Origin: Eleginops maclovinus
Lineage: Eukaryota > Chordata > Actinopteri > Perciformes > Eleginopidae
Direction of reading: 5' to 3'
Assembly (NCBI RefSeq): GCF_036324505.1
Contig: NC_086370.1
Location: 20,437,290-20,501,289, forward strand
DNA length: 64,000 bases
The notes beneath the pieces were generated by a model, which was given only the letters and a program-made list of their open reading frames with translations, was not told the DNA's origin and made no database searches. The stretch's first letter is position 1. Each line of letters begins with the position of its first letter. A program made the position numbers and the translations under genes. Below are positions 47,001 to 59,743 of the stretch, one piece after another.

Positions 47001-50000
47001 GGTTTAATGGTGATTAATCATGGCAGAACACAACATCATTATTTATCTGGTCTGTATGTGTCGCATCAGATGGGATTGATGTTGTTTCAGTTTTTTCAGA
47101 GACTAGAGACTAGTTGAAGAGATCTAGGGACTAGTTTCAGAGATCTAGAGACTAGTTGCAGAGATATAGAGACTAGAGACGAGTAGAAGAGATCTAGAGA
47201 CTAGTTGCAGAGATCTAGAGACTAGTTGCAGAGATTTAGAGACTAGAGACGAGTAGAAGAGATCTAGAGACTAATTGCAGAGATCTAGAGACTAATTGCA
47301 GAGATCTAGAGACTAGTTGCAAGATCAGCAATGTGTATCAGCGACAGAGTTTTAGGGCCTAACTGCAGAGATCTGTTTACTAACACCAGAAATGTCGGGA
47401 CTATGTGTAGAGGTTTGGTGGAAAAGAGGAGTTAAAGGAACAGTCAGTTTTCCACAAGAGCTTTCTGCCTAAGGAACAAACATAGCTTTACAAACAAAAG
47501 CTAGGTCCCAGCTTTTGTTTGTAACTCGGATCTCGGTTTTGCAGATGCATCACAAACAACCCTTATTAGAAACCCAACCCAGATGGGGACCCAATGCAGG
47601 TTCCATTCATAAATCATCAATACAAAAATGTTCACTTCCAAATAAACCAGTGAAAGCTCAGATAGAAATGTTGTATCTTCAGTAAATGTCTGTGTTTCTC
47701 TCAGTTCCCAGCAGCAGAGTAAAACGTCACCTGTACCCAGCTGTGTGTCCATGAAGAGTGACTGCTCTAACCCTCGTCTGGTTAACTTCAAAGATAAACT
47801 CCGTTCTGATGAACCAGTGTAAGTACTTAAAACTGATTTCCATTTTGACATAAAGCACCATCTTTAACTATCCAGTCTGTATGGGTGTCTTGGTTTGTAA
47901 ATGTCTGGGGGGTCTGGTTACCTCTTTTTTATAACCCATTGACTTAATAGAGGGGCTAGCTGTTCTGATCATCAGGCAGATACACAATTGGTCGTCCGTC
48001 AGTTAGTGTTGTTAGCATCTGGTTTAATGGTGATTAATCATGACAACATCATTATTTATCTGGTCTGTATGTGTCGCATCAGATGGGATTGATGTTGTTT
48101 CAGTTTTTTCAGAAACTAGAGACTAGTTGAAGAGATCTAGGGACTAGTTGAAGAGATATAGGGACTAGTTTCAGAGATCTAGAGACTAGTTGCAGAGATA
48201 TAGAGATCTAGAGACTAGTTGCAGAGATATAGAGACTAGAGACGAGTAGAAGAGATCTAGAGACTAGTTGCAGAGATCTAGAGACTAGTTGCAGAGATCT
48301 AGAGACTAGTTGCAGAGATATAGAGACTAGAGACGAGTAGAAGAGATCTAGAGACTAGTTACAGAGATCTAGAGACTAGTTGCAGAGATTTAGAGACTAA
48401 TTGCAGAGATCTAGAGACTAGTTGAAGAGATCTAGGGACTAGTTGAAGAGATCTAGGGACTAGTTTCAGAGATCTAGAGACTAGTTGCAGAGATATAGAG
48501 ACTAGAGACGAGTAGAAGAGATCTAGAGACTAGCTGCAGAGATCTAGAGACTAGTTGCAGAGATTTAGAGACTAGAGACGAGTAGAAGAGATCTAGAGAC
48601 TAATTGCAGAGATCTAGAGACTAGTTGCAAGATCAGCAATGTGTATCAGCGACAGAGTTTTAGGGCCTAACTGCAGAGATCTGTTTACTAACACCAGAAA
48701 TGTCGGGACTATGTGTAGAGGTTTGGTGGAAAAGAGGAGTTAAAGGACCAGTCAGTTTTCCACAAGAGCTTTCTGCCTAAGGAACAAACATAGCTTTACA
48801 AACAAAAGCTAGGTCCCAGCTTTTGTTTGTAACTCGGATTTCGGTTTTGCAGATGCATCACAAACAACCCTTATTAGAAACCCAACCCAGATGGGGACCC
48901 AATGCAGGTTCCATTCATAAATCATCAATACAAAAATGTTCACTTCCAAATAAACCAGTGAAAGCTCAGATAGAAATGTTGTATCTTCAGTAAATGTCTG
49001 TGTTTCTCTCAGTTCCCAGCAGCAGAGTAAAACGTCACCTGTACCCAGCTGTGTGTCCATGAAGAGTGACTGCTCTAACCCTCGACTGGTTAACTTCAAA
49101 GATAGACTCTGTTGTTTTGAACCAGTGTAAGTACTTAAAACTGATTTCCATTTTGACATAAAGCACCATTTTTAACTATCCAGTCTGTGTTGTTAACATT
49201 ATGTGAGTTAATTATTCATGATTTCTCAACAGATTGAACCAGAAAAGCTCAGACGTTCCCAGTGGTCATTCTGCCAAGCATCCAAAACAACTGGACTCTA
49301 TATTTATGGTCTGTACATGAACAACAGCTATCTAAAAGGTGTACATAGATCTGTATCTGATTCCTATTTTCACTTGCTCATAGCTGTACTTTTTGTCCCT
49401 CCCTCTTTTTCATTGTTTTGTTTGAACTACAATTCATTGACAATGGGAACCATTGAACAATCAGAAACTACATTTTCCATAAAACCTTTGACTGTTACAC
49501 AATAAATGGTTGGACATTGACTTAAGCGAGGTAAGGCATATTATTATATCATATTTTGGGCAGCAGTGTCAGGATCGAGTGCGATATATTGCATTTTATT
49601 TAGCTGATGCGTTTGTCCAGAGAAACATACACATACTTCTAGAAAAGCTATTTAGGGTTCAGTGTCTTGCCAATTTACACTTGCCACAGACTGGCAACCT
49701 TCTGAATTACTGCCTTCAATCGAAGACATTTCTGTTTCATTTGTATTATTTGTGTTATTGTCCCGAATAACATTGCGATTCCGTTTTTTATCCTTCCTTA
49801 AGTGTAAGTTTCTCCAACATGGATTTGATGTTCTTTTGGTTTTATTGAAATTCTGTTCCAGCTGCTGGAGGAGAATGTCGTCACTTTTGTGAAGAAAGAG
49901 CTTAAGAAGACCTGGCAGGCTCTGAGTTCAGATCACCCAGAAAGTTTAGAGAGTCAGAGTGAGGACGAGGAGCTGTGGGACAGTGAGGATGAAGAGCAGA

Positions 50001-53000
50001 GGAGGAGCCGCAGAGAGACATTTCTGATGATCACTCTGCATTTCTTAAAGAGAATGAAGCAGGAGAAGCTGGCTGACTCTTTGCAAAGCAGTAAGAGTAT
50101 ATCCGTTAAGATATAACATGCTGGATGAAAGGGATGTTTCTCTGACTTATTGATTATATTTTATTCAGCCTAATTTGGCAAAAATATGGGAAATGACCAC
50201 ACTCTCTTTACACCGCATTACATGGTGCACTTAACATGTTAGAAATATGTACCAGCAGCAAGGAAACAATGCTGACGGGGGATAGACTTGAGTATGAAAC
50301 CAAAATGTTGTTGACTTTTAAAATTACGTTGGAAAGTTAAGTTGCACAACAAACATTTTTTTTAGCACAATCCATTATCTTTTTCTCCCTAATCCATTCC
50401 AAAACTTAAACTGTTTGTGATGACATATCATTTCAATACAATATACTGTATATCTATAGCATAGTAACTTGTATAGATGTTATGGGGGTTTTATGTATTT
50501 CTATGAGATCACTTTTTCATTTATTTTATCTTCATTCAGGAAGTCTTTCTGGAGTTTGTCAGCGTAAACTTAAATCCAACCTGCAGAAGAAGTTCCAGTG
50601 TGTGTTTGAGGGCATTGCTAAAGCAGGAAGCCCAACCCTTCTGAATCAGATCTACACAGAGCTGTACATCACAGAGGGGGGGACTGCAGAGGTCAATGAT
50701 GAACATGAGGTCAGACAGATTGAAACAGCATCCAGGAAACCAGTCAGACCAGAACGAATAGTCAAACAAGAAGATATCTTCAAACCCTCACCTGGAAGAG
50801 TTGCACCAATCAGAACAGTGATGACAAAGGGAGTGGCTGGCATTGGGAAAACAGTCTTAACACAGAAGTTCACTCTGGACTGGGCTGAAGGCAAAGCCAA
50901 CCAGAACATAAAGTTCACATTTCTGTTCACTTTCAGAGAGCTGAATGTGCTGAAAGAGGAAAAGTACAGCTTGGTGGGACTTGTTAATCACTTCTTTACC
51001 GAAACCAAAGACGCAGGAATCTGCAGGTTACAACTGTTCCCGGTTGTGTTCATCTTTGATGGTCTGGACGAATGTCGACTTCCTCTGGACTTCCACAAGA
51101 ATCAGATCCTAACTGATGTCACAGAGCCCACCTCAGTGGATGTGCTGCTGACAAACCTCATCAGGGGGAATCTGCTTCCCTCTGCTCACCTCTGGATAAC
51201 CACACGACCTGCAGCAGCCAATCAGATCCCTCCTGAGTGTGTGGACATGGTGACAGAGGTCCGAGGGTTCACTGACCCACAGAAGGAGGAGTACTTCAGT
51301 AAGAGATTCACAGATAAGGAGCAGGCAGCAACAATCATCTCCCACATCAAGACCTCTCGAAGCCTCCACATCATGTGCCACATCCCAGTCTTCTGCTGGA
51401 TCTCTGCTACAGTTCTGGAGGAGGTGTTGAAAACCAAAGAGGGACGAGAACTGCCCAAGACCCTAACAGAGATGTACATCCACTTCCTGGTGGTTCAGGC
51501 CAAAGTAAAGAACATCAAGTATGATGGAGGAGCTGAGACAGATCTATATTGGAGTCCAAAGAGCAGGAAAATGATCGAGTCCCTGGGAAAACTGGCTTTT
51601 GAGAAGTTGCAGGAAGGCAAGCTGATCTTCTATGAGTCTGATCTGACAGAATGTGGCATCGATATCAGAGCAGCCTCAGTGTACTCAGGGGTGTTCACAC
51701 AGGTCTTTAAAGAGGAGAGAGGACTGTGCCAGGACAAGGTGTTCTGCTTCGTACACCTGAGCGTTCAAGAGTTTCTGGCTGCTCTTCATGTCCATTTGAC
51801 ATTCATCAACTCTCATGTCAACCTAATGGCAGAAGATCAAACAACTTCACAGAATTCTGAAGTAAGACCTAGTATAACACACCTTTACCAGAGCGCTGTG
51901 GACAAGGCCTTACAGAGTCCAAATGGACACCTGGACTTGTTCCTCCGGTTCCTCCTAGGTCTTTCATTGCAGACCAATCAGACCATCCTAGTAGACCTTC
52001 TGAAACAGACAGAAAGTAGCTTAGAGACCAATCAAAAAACAGTCAAGTACATCAAGAAGAAGATAGATGAGGATCTGTCTCCAGAGAGAAGCATCAATCT
52101 CTTGCACTGTCTGAATGAACTGAATGACTGTTCTCTAGTGGAGCAGATCCAACAGTTAGTGAGTTCAGGACCTTTCTCCAGAAAACAATTCTCCCCTGCT
52201 CTGTGGTCAACTCTGGTGTACATCTTACTTTCATCAGACAAAGATCTGGACGTGTTTGACCTGCAGAAATACTCTGCCTTAGAGGAAGCTCTTCTGAAGC
52301 TGCTGCCAGTAATCAAAGCCTCCAACAAAGCTCTGTAAGTATAGAAAGAGTGGGATTCATATATCTTGAATTAAATATGTTGCTTATTGTGTTCAATTTG
52401 TTGCTTGTTTTTGTTAATCAGACTGAATGGCTGTGACCTCTCAATGAGATGCTGTGGAGCTCTGTCCTCAGTTCTCAGCTCACAGTCCTCTAGTCTGAGA
52501 GACCTGGACCTGAGTAACAACAAACTGCAGGATTCAGGAGTGACGTTGCTGTCTGCTGGACTGCAGAGCCCCAACTGTGTTCTGGAAACTCTCAGGTCAG
52601 GGTTCATCATTATCATTATTAATACCTCAAATTCATTTTGAACCAGATGTGTTTTGTCAGGTTTAAGATCCTGTGAATGACATGTTTTACAGTAGTTTTG
52701 TTCTGCTTCTGGTACTTTATTCTCCTAATAGACCTAGGGTCATCGTGTTTTCTCCCATATTTACATTTGTGTTGCTTGGTATAATAAATTAATTAAAAGA
52801 ATAAATCTTGTTTTTGTTGATATTGTCCCTTTAGACTGACTGTGTGTGACCTCTCAGAGAAGAGCTGTGAAGCTCTGTCCTCAGTTCTCAGCTCCCAGTC
52901 CTCTAGTCTGAGAGACGTGGACCTGAGTAACAATGACCTGCAGGATTCAGGAGTGAAGTGGCTGTCTGCTGGACTGGAGAGTCCACACTGTATACTGGAA

Positions 53001-54194
53001 ACGCTCAGGTCAGTATTTATCAACAAGTTTAACTGACTTAAATCGTGATTTACATTATTGTGTTGAATCGCAGCCTGCACAAGATTGTCTGAGCTTTAAT
53101 TATTCAAGTTTATTTACTTGTAACCCCAAAGTTGCCAACAGTAATGCAGTTTAGCGTGTGGTTTTTTTGTGTTTGAAGGTTGTCAGGTTGTATGGTCACA
53201 GAGGAAGGCTGTGCTTCTCTGGCTTCAGCTCTGAGCTCCAACCCCTCCCATCTGAGAGAGCTGGACCTGAGCTACAATCATCCCGGAGAGTCAGGAGTGA
53301 AGCTGCTGAGTGCTGGACTGGAGGATCCAAACTGGAGACTGGACACTCTGAGGTATTGAATATACTATAATGTATATGTACACATACAATATATAATATA
53401 TATGTATACATTTGTATTTTGAACCCCCCCTCCTCCACCTTTTAGGGTCGTGCCTGGTGGAGTCCAATGGTTGAGGAAAGGTCTGAGGAAGTGTAAGTGT
53501 GTCTTACTTTGATTCTTCAAAATAATGCAGCAACCATCTTCAAACTGAGCTTAACAATTGCTGCTGTGTTTTTTCTGTTTCTCCAGATTCCTGTGAACTC
53601 ACAATCGACACAAACACAGTACAAAGAAACCTCAAACTGTCAAAGAACAACAGGAAGTTGACCCACATGACAGACGAGGAGTCATATCCTTATCATCCAG
53701 ACAGATTTGATTTCTGGCCTCAGGTCATGTGCACAAACGATCTGAGTGGTCGCTGCTACTGGGAGGTCGAGTTGAGAGGAGGGGCTTCTATATCAGTGAG
53801 TTACAGAGGAATCAGCAGAACAGGAGATGGGGATAAATGCAGGTTTGGAGAGAATGATCAGTCCTGGAGTCTGGACTGCTTTGATTGTCATCCTTACACT
53901 GTCCATCACAATAAGAAATACACGATCTCTCCCGCAATATTCTACGAGTCTTACCCATTCAGAGTTCACAGCGAAAACATCAATGCCTCCTTCCCCTCAC
54001 CCTCATTTATTTCTGACAGAGTAGCTGTGTATTTGGATTATCCTGCAGGCTCTCTGTCCTTCTACAACCTCTCCTATGGCACCCTGTACCACATCCACAC
54101 CTTCAGCACCACATTCACTGAACCTCTTCATCCTGGGTTCACAGTTTTGTCTGGTTCCTCAGTGTCTCTCTGTTCTCTGCAGGATGGGGAGTAA
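44040..54194 (+). CDS. NLRC3-like receptor, FISNA-NACHT-LRR-B30.2
   Basis: Exons with continuous phase: 44040-44044 (tentative start ATGAG), 44164-44337, 44598-44711, 45576-45686, 46685-46798, 47705-47818, 49013-49126, 49233-49308, 49862-50090, 50540-52334, 52422-52595, 52835-53008, 53179-53352, 53446-53492 and 53587-54194. Total 4023 nt, 1340 residues. Order: Pro/Gly-rich start, five tandem [12 protein letters not shown] repeats, acidic linker ([16 protein letters not shown]), FISNA, NACHT with Walker [11 protein letters not shown] and Walker [15 protein letters not shown], three 58-residue LRR exons and a PRY-SPRY (B30.2) domain. This is the fish-specific NLR-C class, thought to be cytosolic immune sensors or regulators; no ligand is known here. 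No stop or frameshift was found from 44,164 onward. The true first coding exon is uncertain. Class identification is strong; a specific orthologue cannot be named because the family is highly expanded. Confidence 0.9.
44598..49126 (+). repeat. Five tandem duplicated exon units in the NLR gene
   Basis: Exons at 44598, 45576, 46685, 47705 and 49013 encode 37-38-residue repeats ([20 protein letters not shown], then FKD). Unit spacing is 978, 1109, 1020 and 1308 bp. All five exons begin and end in the same phase, so copies can be gained or lost without breaking the frame. The exons at 46685 and 47705 are identical and their introns almost so. The outer copies end [16 protein letters not shown] and the three inner ones KLRSDEPV. 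The second copy lacks one Gln codon. Confidence 0.95.
45359..45395. repeat. Perfect 15-bp-arm hairpin in NLR intron (first of four)
   Basis: Arms TTACAAACAAAAGCT and AGCTTTTGTTTGTAA surround the loop AGGTCCC. Identical hairpins occur at 46,468-46,504, 47,488-47,524 and 48,796-48,832, about 180-220 bp before each next repeat exon. Their identity reflects recent unit duplication. Confidence 0.9.
50540..52334 (+). CDS. FISNA-NACHT exon of the NLR gene
   Basis: Single large 1795-bp exon, typical of fish NLR genes. FISNA occupies about the first 90 residues ([30 protein letters not shown], ending [14 protein letters not shown]). NACHT follows with the P-loop at about 50,830-50,860, Walker B at about 51,044-51,075 (FDGLDE), sensor-like [14 protein letters not shown] and the winged-helix/NACHT-associated part with [19 protein letters not shown]. 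The DGLDE acidic residues and the P-loop lysine are present, so nucleotide binding is plausible. Acceptor TTCATTCAG and donor CT|GTAAGTAT are both good. Confidence 0.95.
53587..54194 (+). CDS. PRY-SPRY (B30.2) exon of the NLR gene
   Basis: Last exon, about 200 residues. [23 protein letters not shown] and [44 protein letters not shown] and the characteristic [18 protein letters not shown], ending [13 protein letters not shown]30.2 domains mediate protein recognition and occur at the C terminus of many fish NLRs and TRIM proteins. Terminates at TGA TGGGGAG-TAA region; stop at 54,192-54,194. Confidence 0.95.
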
Positions 54195-54249
54195 ATTAGC
54201 AGACCATGCAGTGTCTTTTGTCAGGATTCAGAGGACAGTAGGGAAGACA

Positions 54250-55130
54250 CTCATCTCTAGCGGCTTTATGATAACGTGCCCAGATGGGTAAGGGCATCGT
54301 GCAGGAAGTCAGTTCTGGCGTCACCACTTGATCGGTAAGAGTGTCCTTGGTGGGAATGGATGAGCAAAAATCACTCCTCCTGTGGTAGTGATTCTGGTAC
54401 AACAACTTAAGTGGGCTTTTTGAAAGACGCTCTCTTGAACTCCATGATCATAGTAGCCAGTCCTGAGTCTATGAGTCCCTTTAGTGAGTCCCAGATGGTT
54501 GTATCCGATCACTGTTTCTAATTGATGAAGTTCTTCAGGCGTCCACCGGTTTGCTGATGAACCTCAGAAAATATTGCAGTGTCCAAGTGTACTTCACTCT
54601 TGTCAACATAGCCTCGTGTTTGTTTATATTTTAGGTTGAGGAAATCGATGGCCATGTCTGACTTCCCAAAATGGGGGTTGTTGTCATCCTTAAACAGTAG
54701 ATCAAAGTCCTATCCCTTCTAGTTGGACTTGGGTCCATTAAAGTTAGGTATTGCTATGAAGCCATGAAGAGTGATTGTGTATTTACTTAAAAGCTCCTGC
54801 AGTCTTGGCCATGGATTGTTGATGGAATATCATCAGCCGTAATGATCACCAGGATAGATTCACGTTGTAGATAGAAGAGGCGACATTTGATCATCACGTA
54901 TTCCAGGTTGGGCGAGCATGAGCTAACAGGACTGGTTACGAAGCAACCCTAACCCTACTCCACCACCCTTCTATTCATCGGACTCCTTAATAATGTGTTG
55001 GTGGGTTCAGAGTAATCCCATTCCCATTTGAGCATCTTCTCTATGTTCTCTTTCTTTGTGTTGGGTTGCTGCTTCCTTTGTTTTGACCCTCTTTGCTTGC
55101 CATGGGCTGATTCAGAACATATATACAGTG
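54250..55130 (-). mobile_element. Degenerate inverted coding-like repeat, LINE-like in part
   Basis: Read on the minus strand, the part near 54,900-54,850 gives LEYVMIKCRLFYLQRE and VIITADDIP, resembling a LINE endonuclease segment. The remainder is coding-like but full of stops. Probably a decayed retroelement inserted after the NLR 3' end; the family is uncertain. Confidence 0.35.
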
Positions 55131-55534
55131 AGTATCTTTAGTCTGTTGTGTATACATGTCTGGCGGTCATAGGGAGAGTTAACCCGGGATGGTCCGTTTG
55201 TGTATCCGTAGTTTACAAATCTGTTTAAGTGGGAGCACACCTTTGTATAGCAGTATATTCAAATGTAAACATATTGTCTTCCACAAGAAGAAACTGATGA
55301 ATGTGATTCCGTTTCATATTATGTCGTTATAAGAGATCAATGTTGGAAAAAAATGCTTCTCTGTTTTTACGCAGAAATGCAGCAAACATGTAGAAAAAAC
55401 TAAACAAATAAAGAGCCTTTAAGTGATTAAATCTTGTTCATTGAATTGTCTGTCTGCAAGTCACATATAACTCACAAAACATTCACAAATCTTTCATGTT
55501 TTCTTTCATTGTTGTGTGTTTGTTGTTTCCTGTT

Positions 55535-55965
55535 TTATTTTGAAATGGTTCCCCCTCTTGTGTCATGTTTAGCTTCACTTCCTGTCTGCGTTTCCCTCCT
55601 GTGCCTGATTATGTCATTGTGTTCACCTGTTGCCCCTGTGTTTCTCTTCCCCTCTCCAGCTGTGTCTTGTCTTGTGGTTACCCATGTGTATTTAGTCTCT
55701 GTTGCCCTTTTGTCTCTTGTTCGGTTGTCGTCGTTTCCGATCTGGTCATGTCCATGTTCTGCGCCTTTTCCCGTCCATGTTACCTGCCTGTTCCTCTCCG
55801 TCCGTCTGTCTGCTCCTGTTCCTGGTGTCCCTGTTTTCACTGGTTAGTGTAGGTTCAGTTCAGCTTTAATTGGAATAAAGCTCACCTTTTGTTTGGACCC
55901 ATACCTGCCTCCTTTACTCACACTGCACTTGGGTCTTATTTCCCCAACCCTGACAAAAGTTTAGC
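55535..55965 (+). repeat. Fish dispersed repeat ending CCCTGACA
   Basis: A T/C-rich body with CACTTCCTGTCTGCGTTTCC, GTGTATTTAGTCTCTGTTGC and GGTTGTCGTCGTTTCCG. An AATAAAGCTC near 55,874 and the end GCACTTGGGTCTTATTTCC through CCCTGACAAA are typical of a common teleost interspersed repeat. The two opposite-strand open frames (95-137 codons) are artefacts of its composition. Confidence 0.6.
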
Positions 55966-56464
55966 TATAAAAATACTACAGTAAAAGCTTGTTCTTCAGT
56001 TAACCACAGACTTTATTTCTAACCTCATCCCATTAAAAAAGCCACATTGATTTCAAGACAAGGAAACAAAAAGTGCTTAAAAGCTGACTCACTTTTGAGT
56101 TTTAAGACTCATTTCTGCCGACTGCTTCTCCAGATCTTTCACTTTGCACTCTTTCTACACTTTCTCTTTCTCTGTCACACATTTCTACCTCCCCTTGTCC
56201 TCCCCCACCTCCTCATTGTTTTAAAACAATCCTCGGAAATGACCACAACCCAACCTCCCCCCCTCTCCCTGTGGAAAAGTCTCGGCTCTCTCAGCATGCA
56301 CAGGAACTGTCAGCCTCCCTCGCTATGCTCTCCTTCAGCTCACTTCAAGTTTCTTTAATCTGCTCAAATGTTGTGATTATACAACTGAAAACGACCCGGG
56401 ACAGAATAGAAATGTCCGGGTGAGACATCTCGCCACAACTGAGACACCTGCTACCAATAAACTT

Positions 56465-56850
56465 CAGGCGTGTTTCCAATTTATTCAATAATTCAAAGGC
56501 TTTATTGTTACATGTACAATAGACACAGCGTGGGTTTGGCAATGCAGTCCCAATTCCTCCAACAAACCAACAAACAATACACCTAACATATTAAGAATAG
56601 ACGTAATTGGGCAAACAAGTAGCAGGAATGAGAAAATATCTAAAATAGAATAACATAAGCACGGTGTAAAGTGAAATACTCTAAAGTAAATGAAATACTG
56701 TATACTGAAATGATGCCTGTATATAATAAACAGGTCAACAGATGGATGGATTGATGTGAGCGGTACATTTACCTGTCTTCTGGCCTTTGGAATAAACCTG
56801 GCCCTGATTGTCACAGTGTTTGTCATTCAAAAAAACTGACAATGTTGAGC
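56465..56850. repeat. Interspersed-repeat remnant
   Basis: AATTCAAAGGCTTTATTGTT ACATGTACA..CAGCGTGGG followed by an A-rich body and GGCCTTTGGAATAAACCTGG resembles a fish retroelement end. Family not assigned. Confidence 0.4.
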
Positions 56851-56859
56851 CATGGAGCC

Positions 56860-57485
56860 GAATTATTTTAGGATTTAGATGCAAAATGATTATAAGATTC
56901 AAAGTTTCCTCAATCAAAATGCATGGGTATCTCTGAACTCATCATATGTTGGATGTGAAAGGGTTTGCAGATTTAAAATAAACTTGACAATACTTACGAA
57001 CGTTGTGTTTAATATGCTTTATAAGCAAATGTTAATAATCACGCATGACGATTTATAACAAGGTTTACTAAACATTACAAACCTTTAACACCAAAAACTG
57101 TTATTAACCCCCCCAACAAAGAATGATCAATGGTTAACTTATAATCCACTACTCGGTATACCGTATAAGAGTTGTAATTTAAGCTAAATGTTTATTAATA
57201 AAGCCATATACATACATTATGATACATGAATGTGCTTATAATGCATTATAGACAGCACCCTTCATTTAAAGATTTATGAAAATGTCTCATTTGATACAAA
57301 ATATCTCCTTATTTATTCAAAAATCCAGACTTTGACTTTAATAAAAGGGTAATTTTCCGGTTGATCTCGAAAATGTAATGTTTGATATTTGCCCAAAGTC
57401 TGTCTGTAGATCAATTAAAGCCAATTAGACGTCAATCAGCCCTTTGAAGAGTGTAATCACTCTGCAGGAATACACCTCTTAACTA
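56860..57485. other. Intergenic, AT-rich
   Basis: No exon or intact repeat recognised. Confidence 0.35.
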
Positions 57486-57489
57486 GACA

Positions 57490-57491
<2 letters not shown>

Positions 57492-57574
<83 letters not shown>
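57492..57574. repeat. (CA)n microsatellite
   Basis: About 41 CA units, uninterrupted. Confidence 0.95.
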
Positions 57575-57576
<2 letters not shown>

Positions 57577-58259
57577 CCTGGATGTCCTCTGTTCTCATCA
57601 CTTCCACAGAAACAGGATGAAGACAGAAGGAGGGAGAAGTGAAACCTGTGTAACCTCATATCCACTCAAACATGTTTTACTGAGCTCCCTTCCTTTAGTA
57701 GTTTAGTCGTGTTTAAACATTCAGATTGTTGATGTACAATATAAATCCACTCATTATTGACAACGAGAACTTTAAGCTACATACTCCAAACTTGTTTAGT
57801 TTCATTCCTATTTATAAAAGGTTTCAGCATCCGGATTTATAGAGCTTTCTTTTACTAAAAACTTGGAGAAAATTTGTATTTTTATGGCTTTAAACATCTT
57901 TCTGTATTTCTGGAGAGATGCAAACAGATATCTTAAATCCTATTTGCACAAATATTTGACTAAATTAAAAAGAAATAAGAATTTTTTATCCGGCTTTACC
58001 CAATTTTCACATTTCTGTTACGGAAACACATGTAAATTAGCAAGATCATTTCTGAATTTACATATTTCAACATCACTTTTCAGAACACTTTCGTTATTTG
58101 TTTTAATGTGAGTAATAAACCTGGGAAGTTTCATGGTGACGTGCAATAGTTGAAATATTTACCCTATCCTCCATCAGAAATATAAAGAAGTCTGTTTTCG
58201 AGGGGGGGGGGAGGAGGAAGCAGGAGGTGTGGTCTCCCTTCTTCCTGCCTCTCTCTCCC

Positions 58260-58300
58260 CCTCCAGTTGTTTAAAAGCAGCTGCTGGTGGTGCTGCCCCT
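58260..58300 (+). promoter_or_regulatory. Possible core promoter of the 58.3-kb secreted-protein gene
   Basis: TTTAAAAG near 58,269 and ATATAAAGAAG near 58,178 are TATA-like, within 60-150 bp of the start codon. A pyrimidine/purine-rich stretch with a G9-10 run near 58,203 lies upstream. Which is used is not known. Confidence 0.3.
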
Positions 58301-58329
58301 GCATTCGCTGATGTGGAGGGGAGCCGACA

Positions 58330-58555
58330 TGACTGCAATGGGAGAACTGGTGCTGGTGCTGGGCTTACTGGTGAGCGCTCTCTGTGAGATGAGAGCAAGA
58401 GACCCCGAGGTGGAGGAGGATGAGGAGGGACTGGGAGGAAGAGGAGGAGGAGGAGGAAGAGGAGGAGTGTACCAACCTTACCTAGAGAGGTTTCTCCAAG
58501 GGGCGACAGAGACCCCCCCTTTGGGAGAGGGAGGCAATTACCCAGCCCGAACCGG
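58330..58555 (+). CDS. First coding exon of an unrecognised secreted protein (partial)
   Basis: From ATG at 58,330 (a second at 58,339) the frame gives a signal peptide MTAMGELVLVLGLLVSALCE, then an acidic stretch (DPEVEEDEEGLGG), a Gly/Arg-rich run and VYQPYLERFLQGATETPP, ending at donor ACCGG|GTGAGTCC. The hydrophobic core and small residues before CE fit a signal peptidase site. No downstream exon was identified in the remaining 5.4 kb, so the gene probably has a long first intron leaving the window. Family not recognised; an extracellular-matrix or neuropeptide-like product is possible but unproven. An in-frame upstream ATG at 58,312 is also available. Confidence 0.55.
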
Positions 58556-58559
58556 GTGA

Positions 58560-59743
<1,184 letters not shown>

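Noticed and set aside
45372..49159. Conserved 115-116-codon minus-strand frames (start [14 protein letters not shown]) in four NLR units
   Set aside because: They are antisense to the repeat exons and adjoining introns. Their conservation follows from recent duplication of the whole unit, and the sense exons explain the sequence better.
55434..55852. 137-codon and 95-codon frames with many Cys/Val/Ser and a 101-codon opposite frame
   Set aside because: They coincide with a dispersed T/C-rich repeat; no family resemblance.
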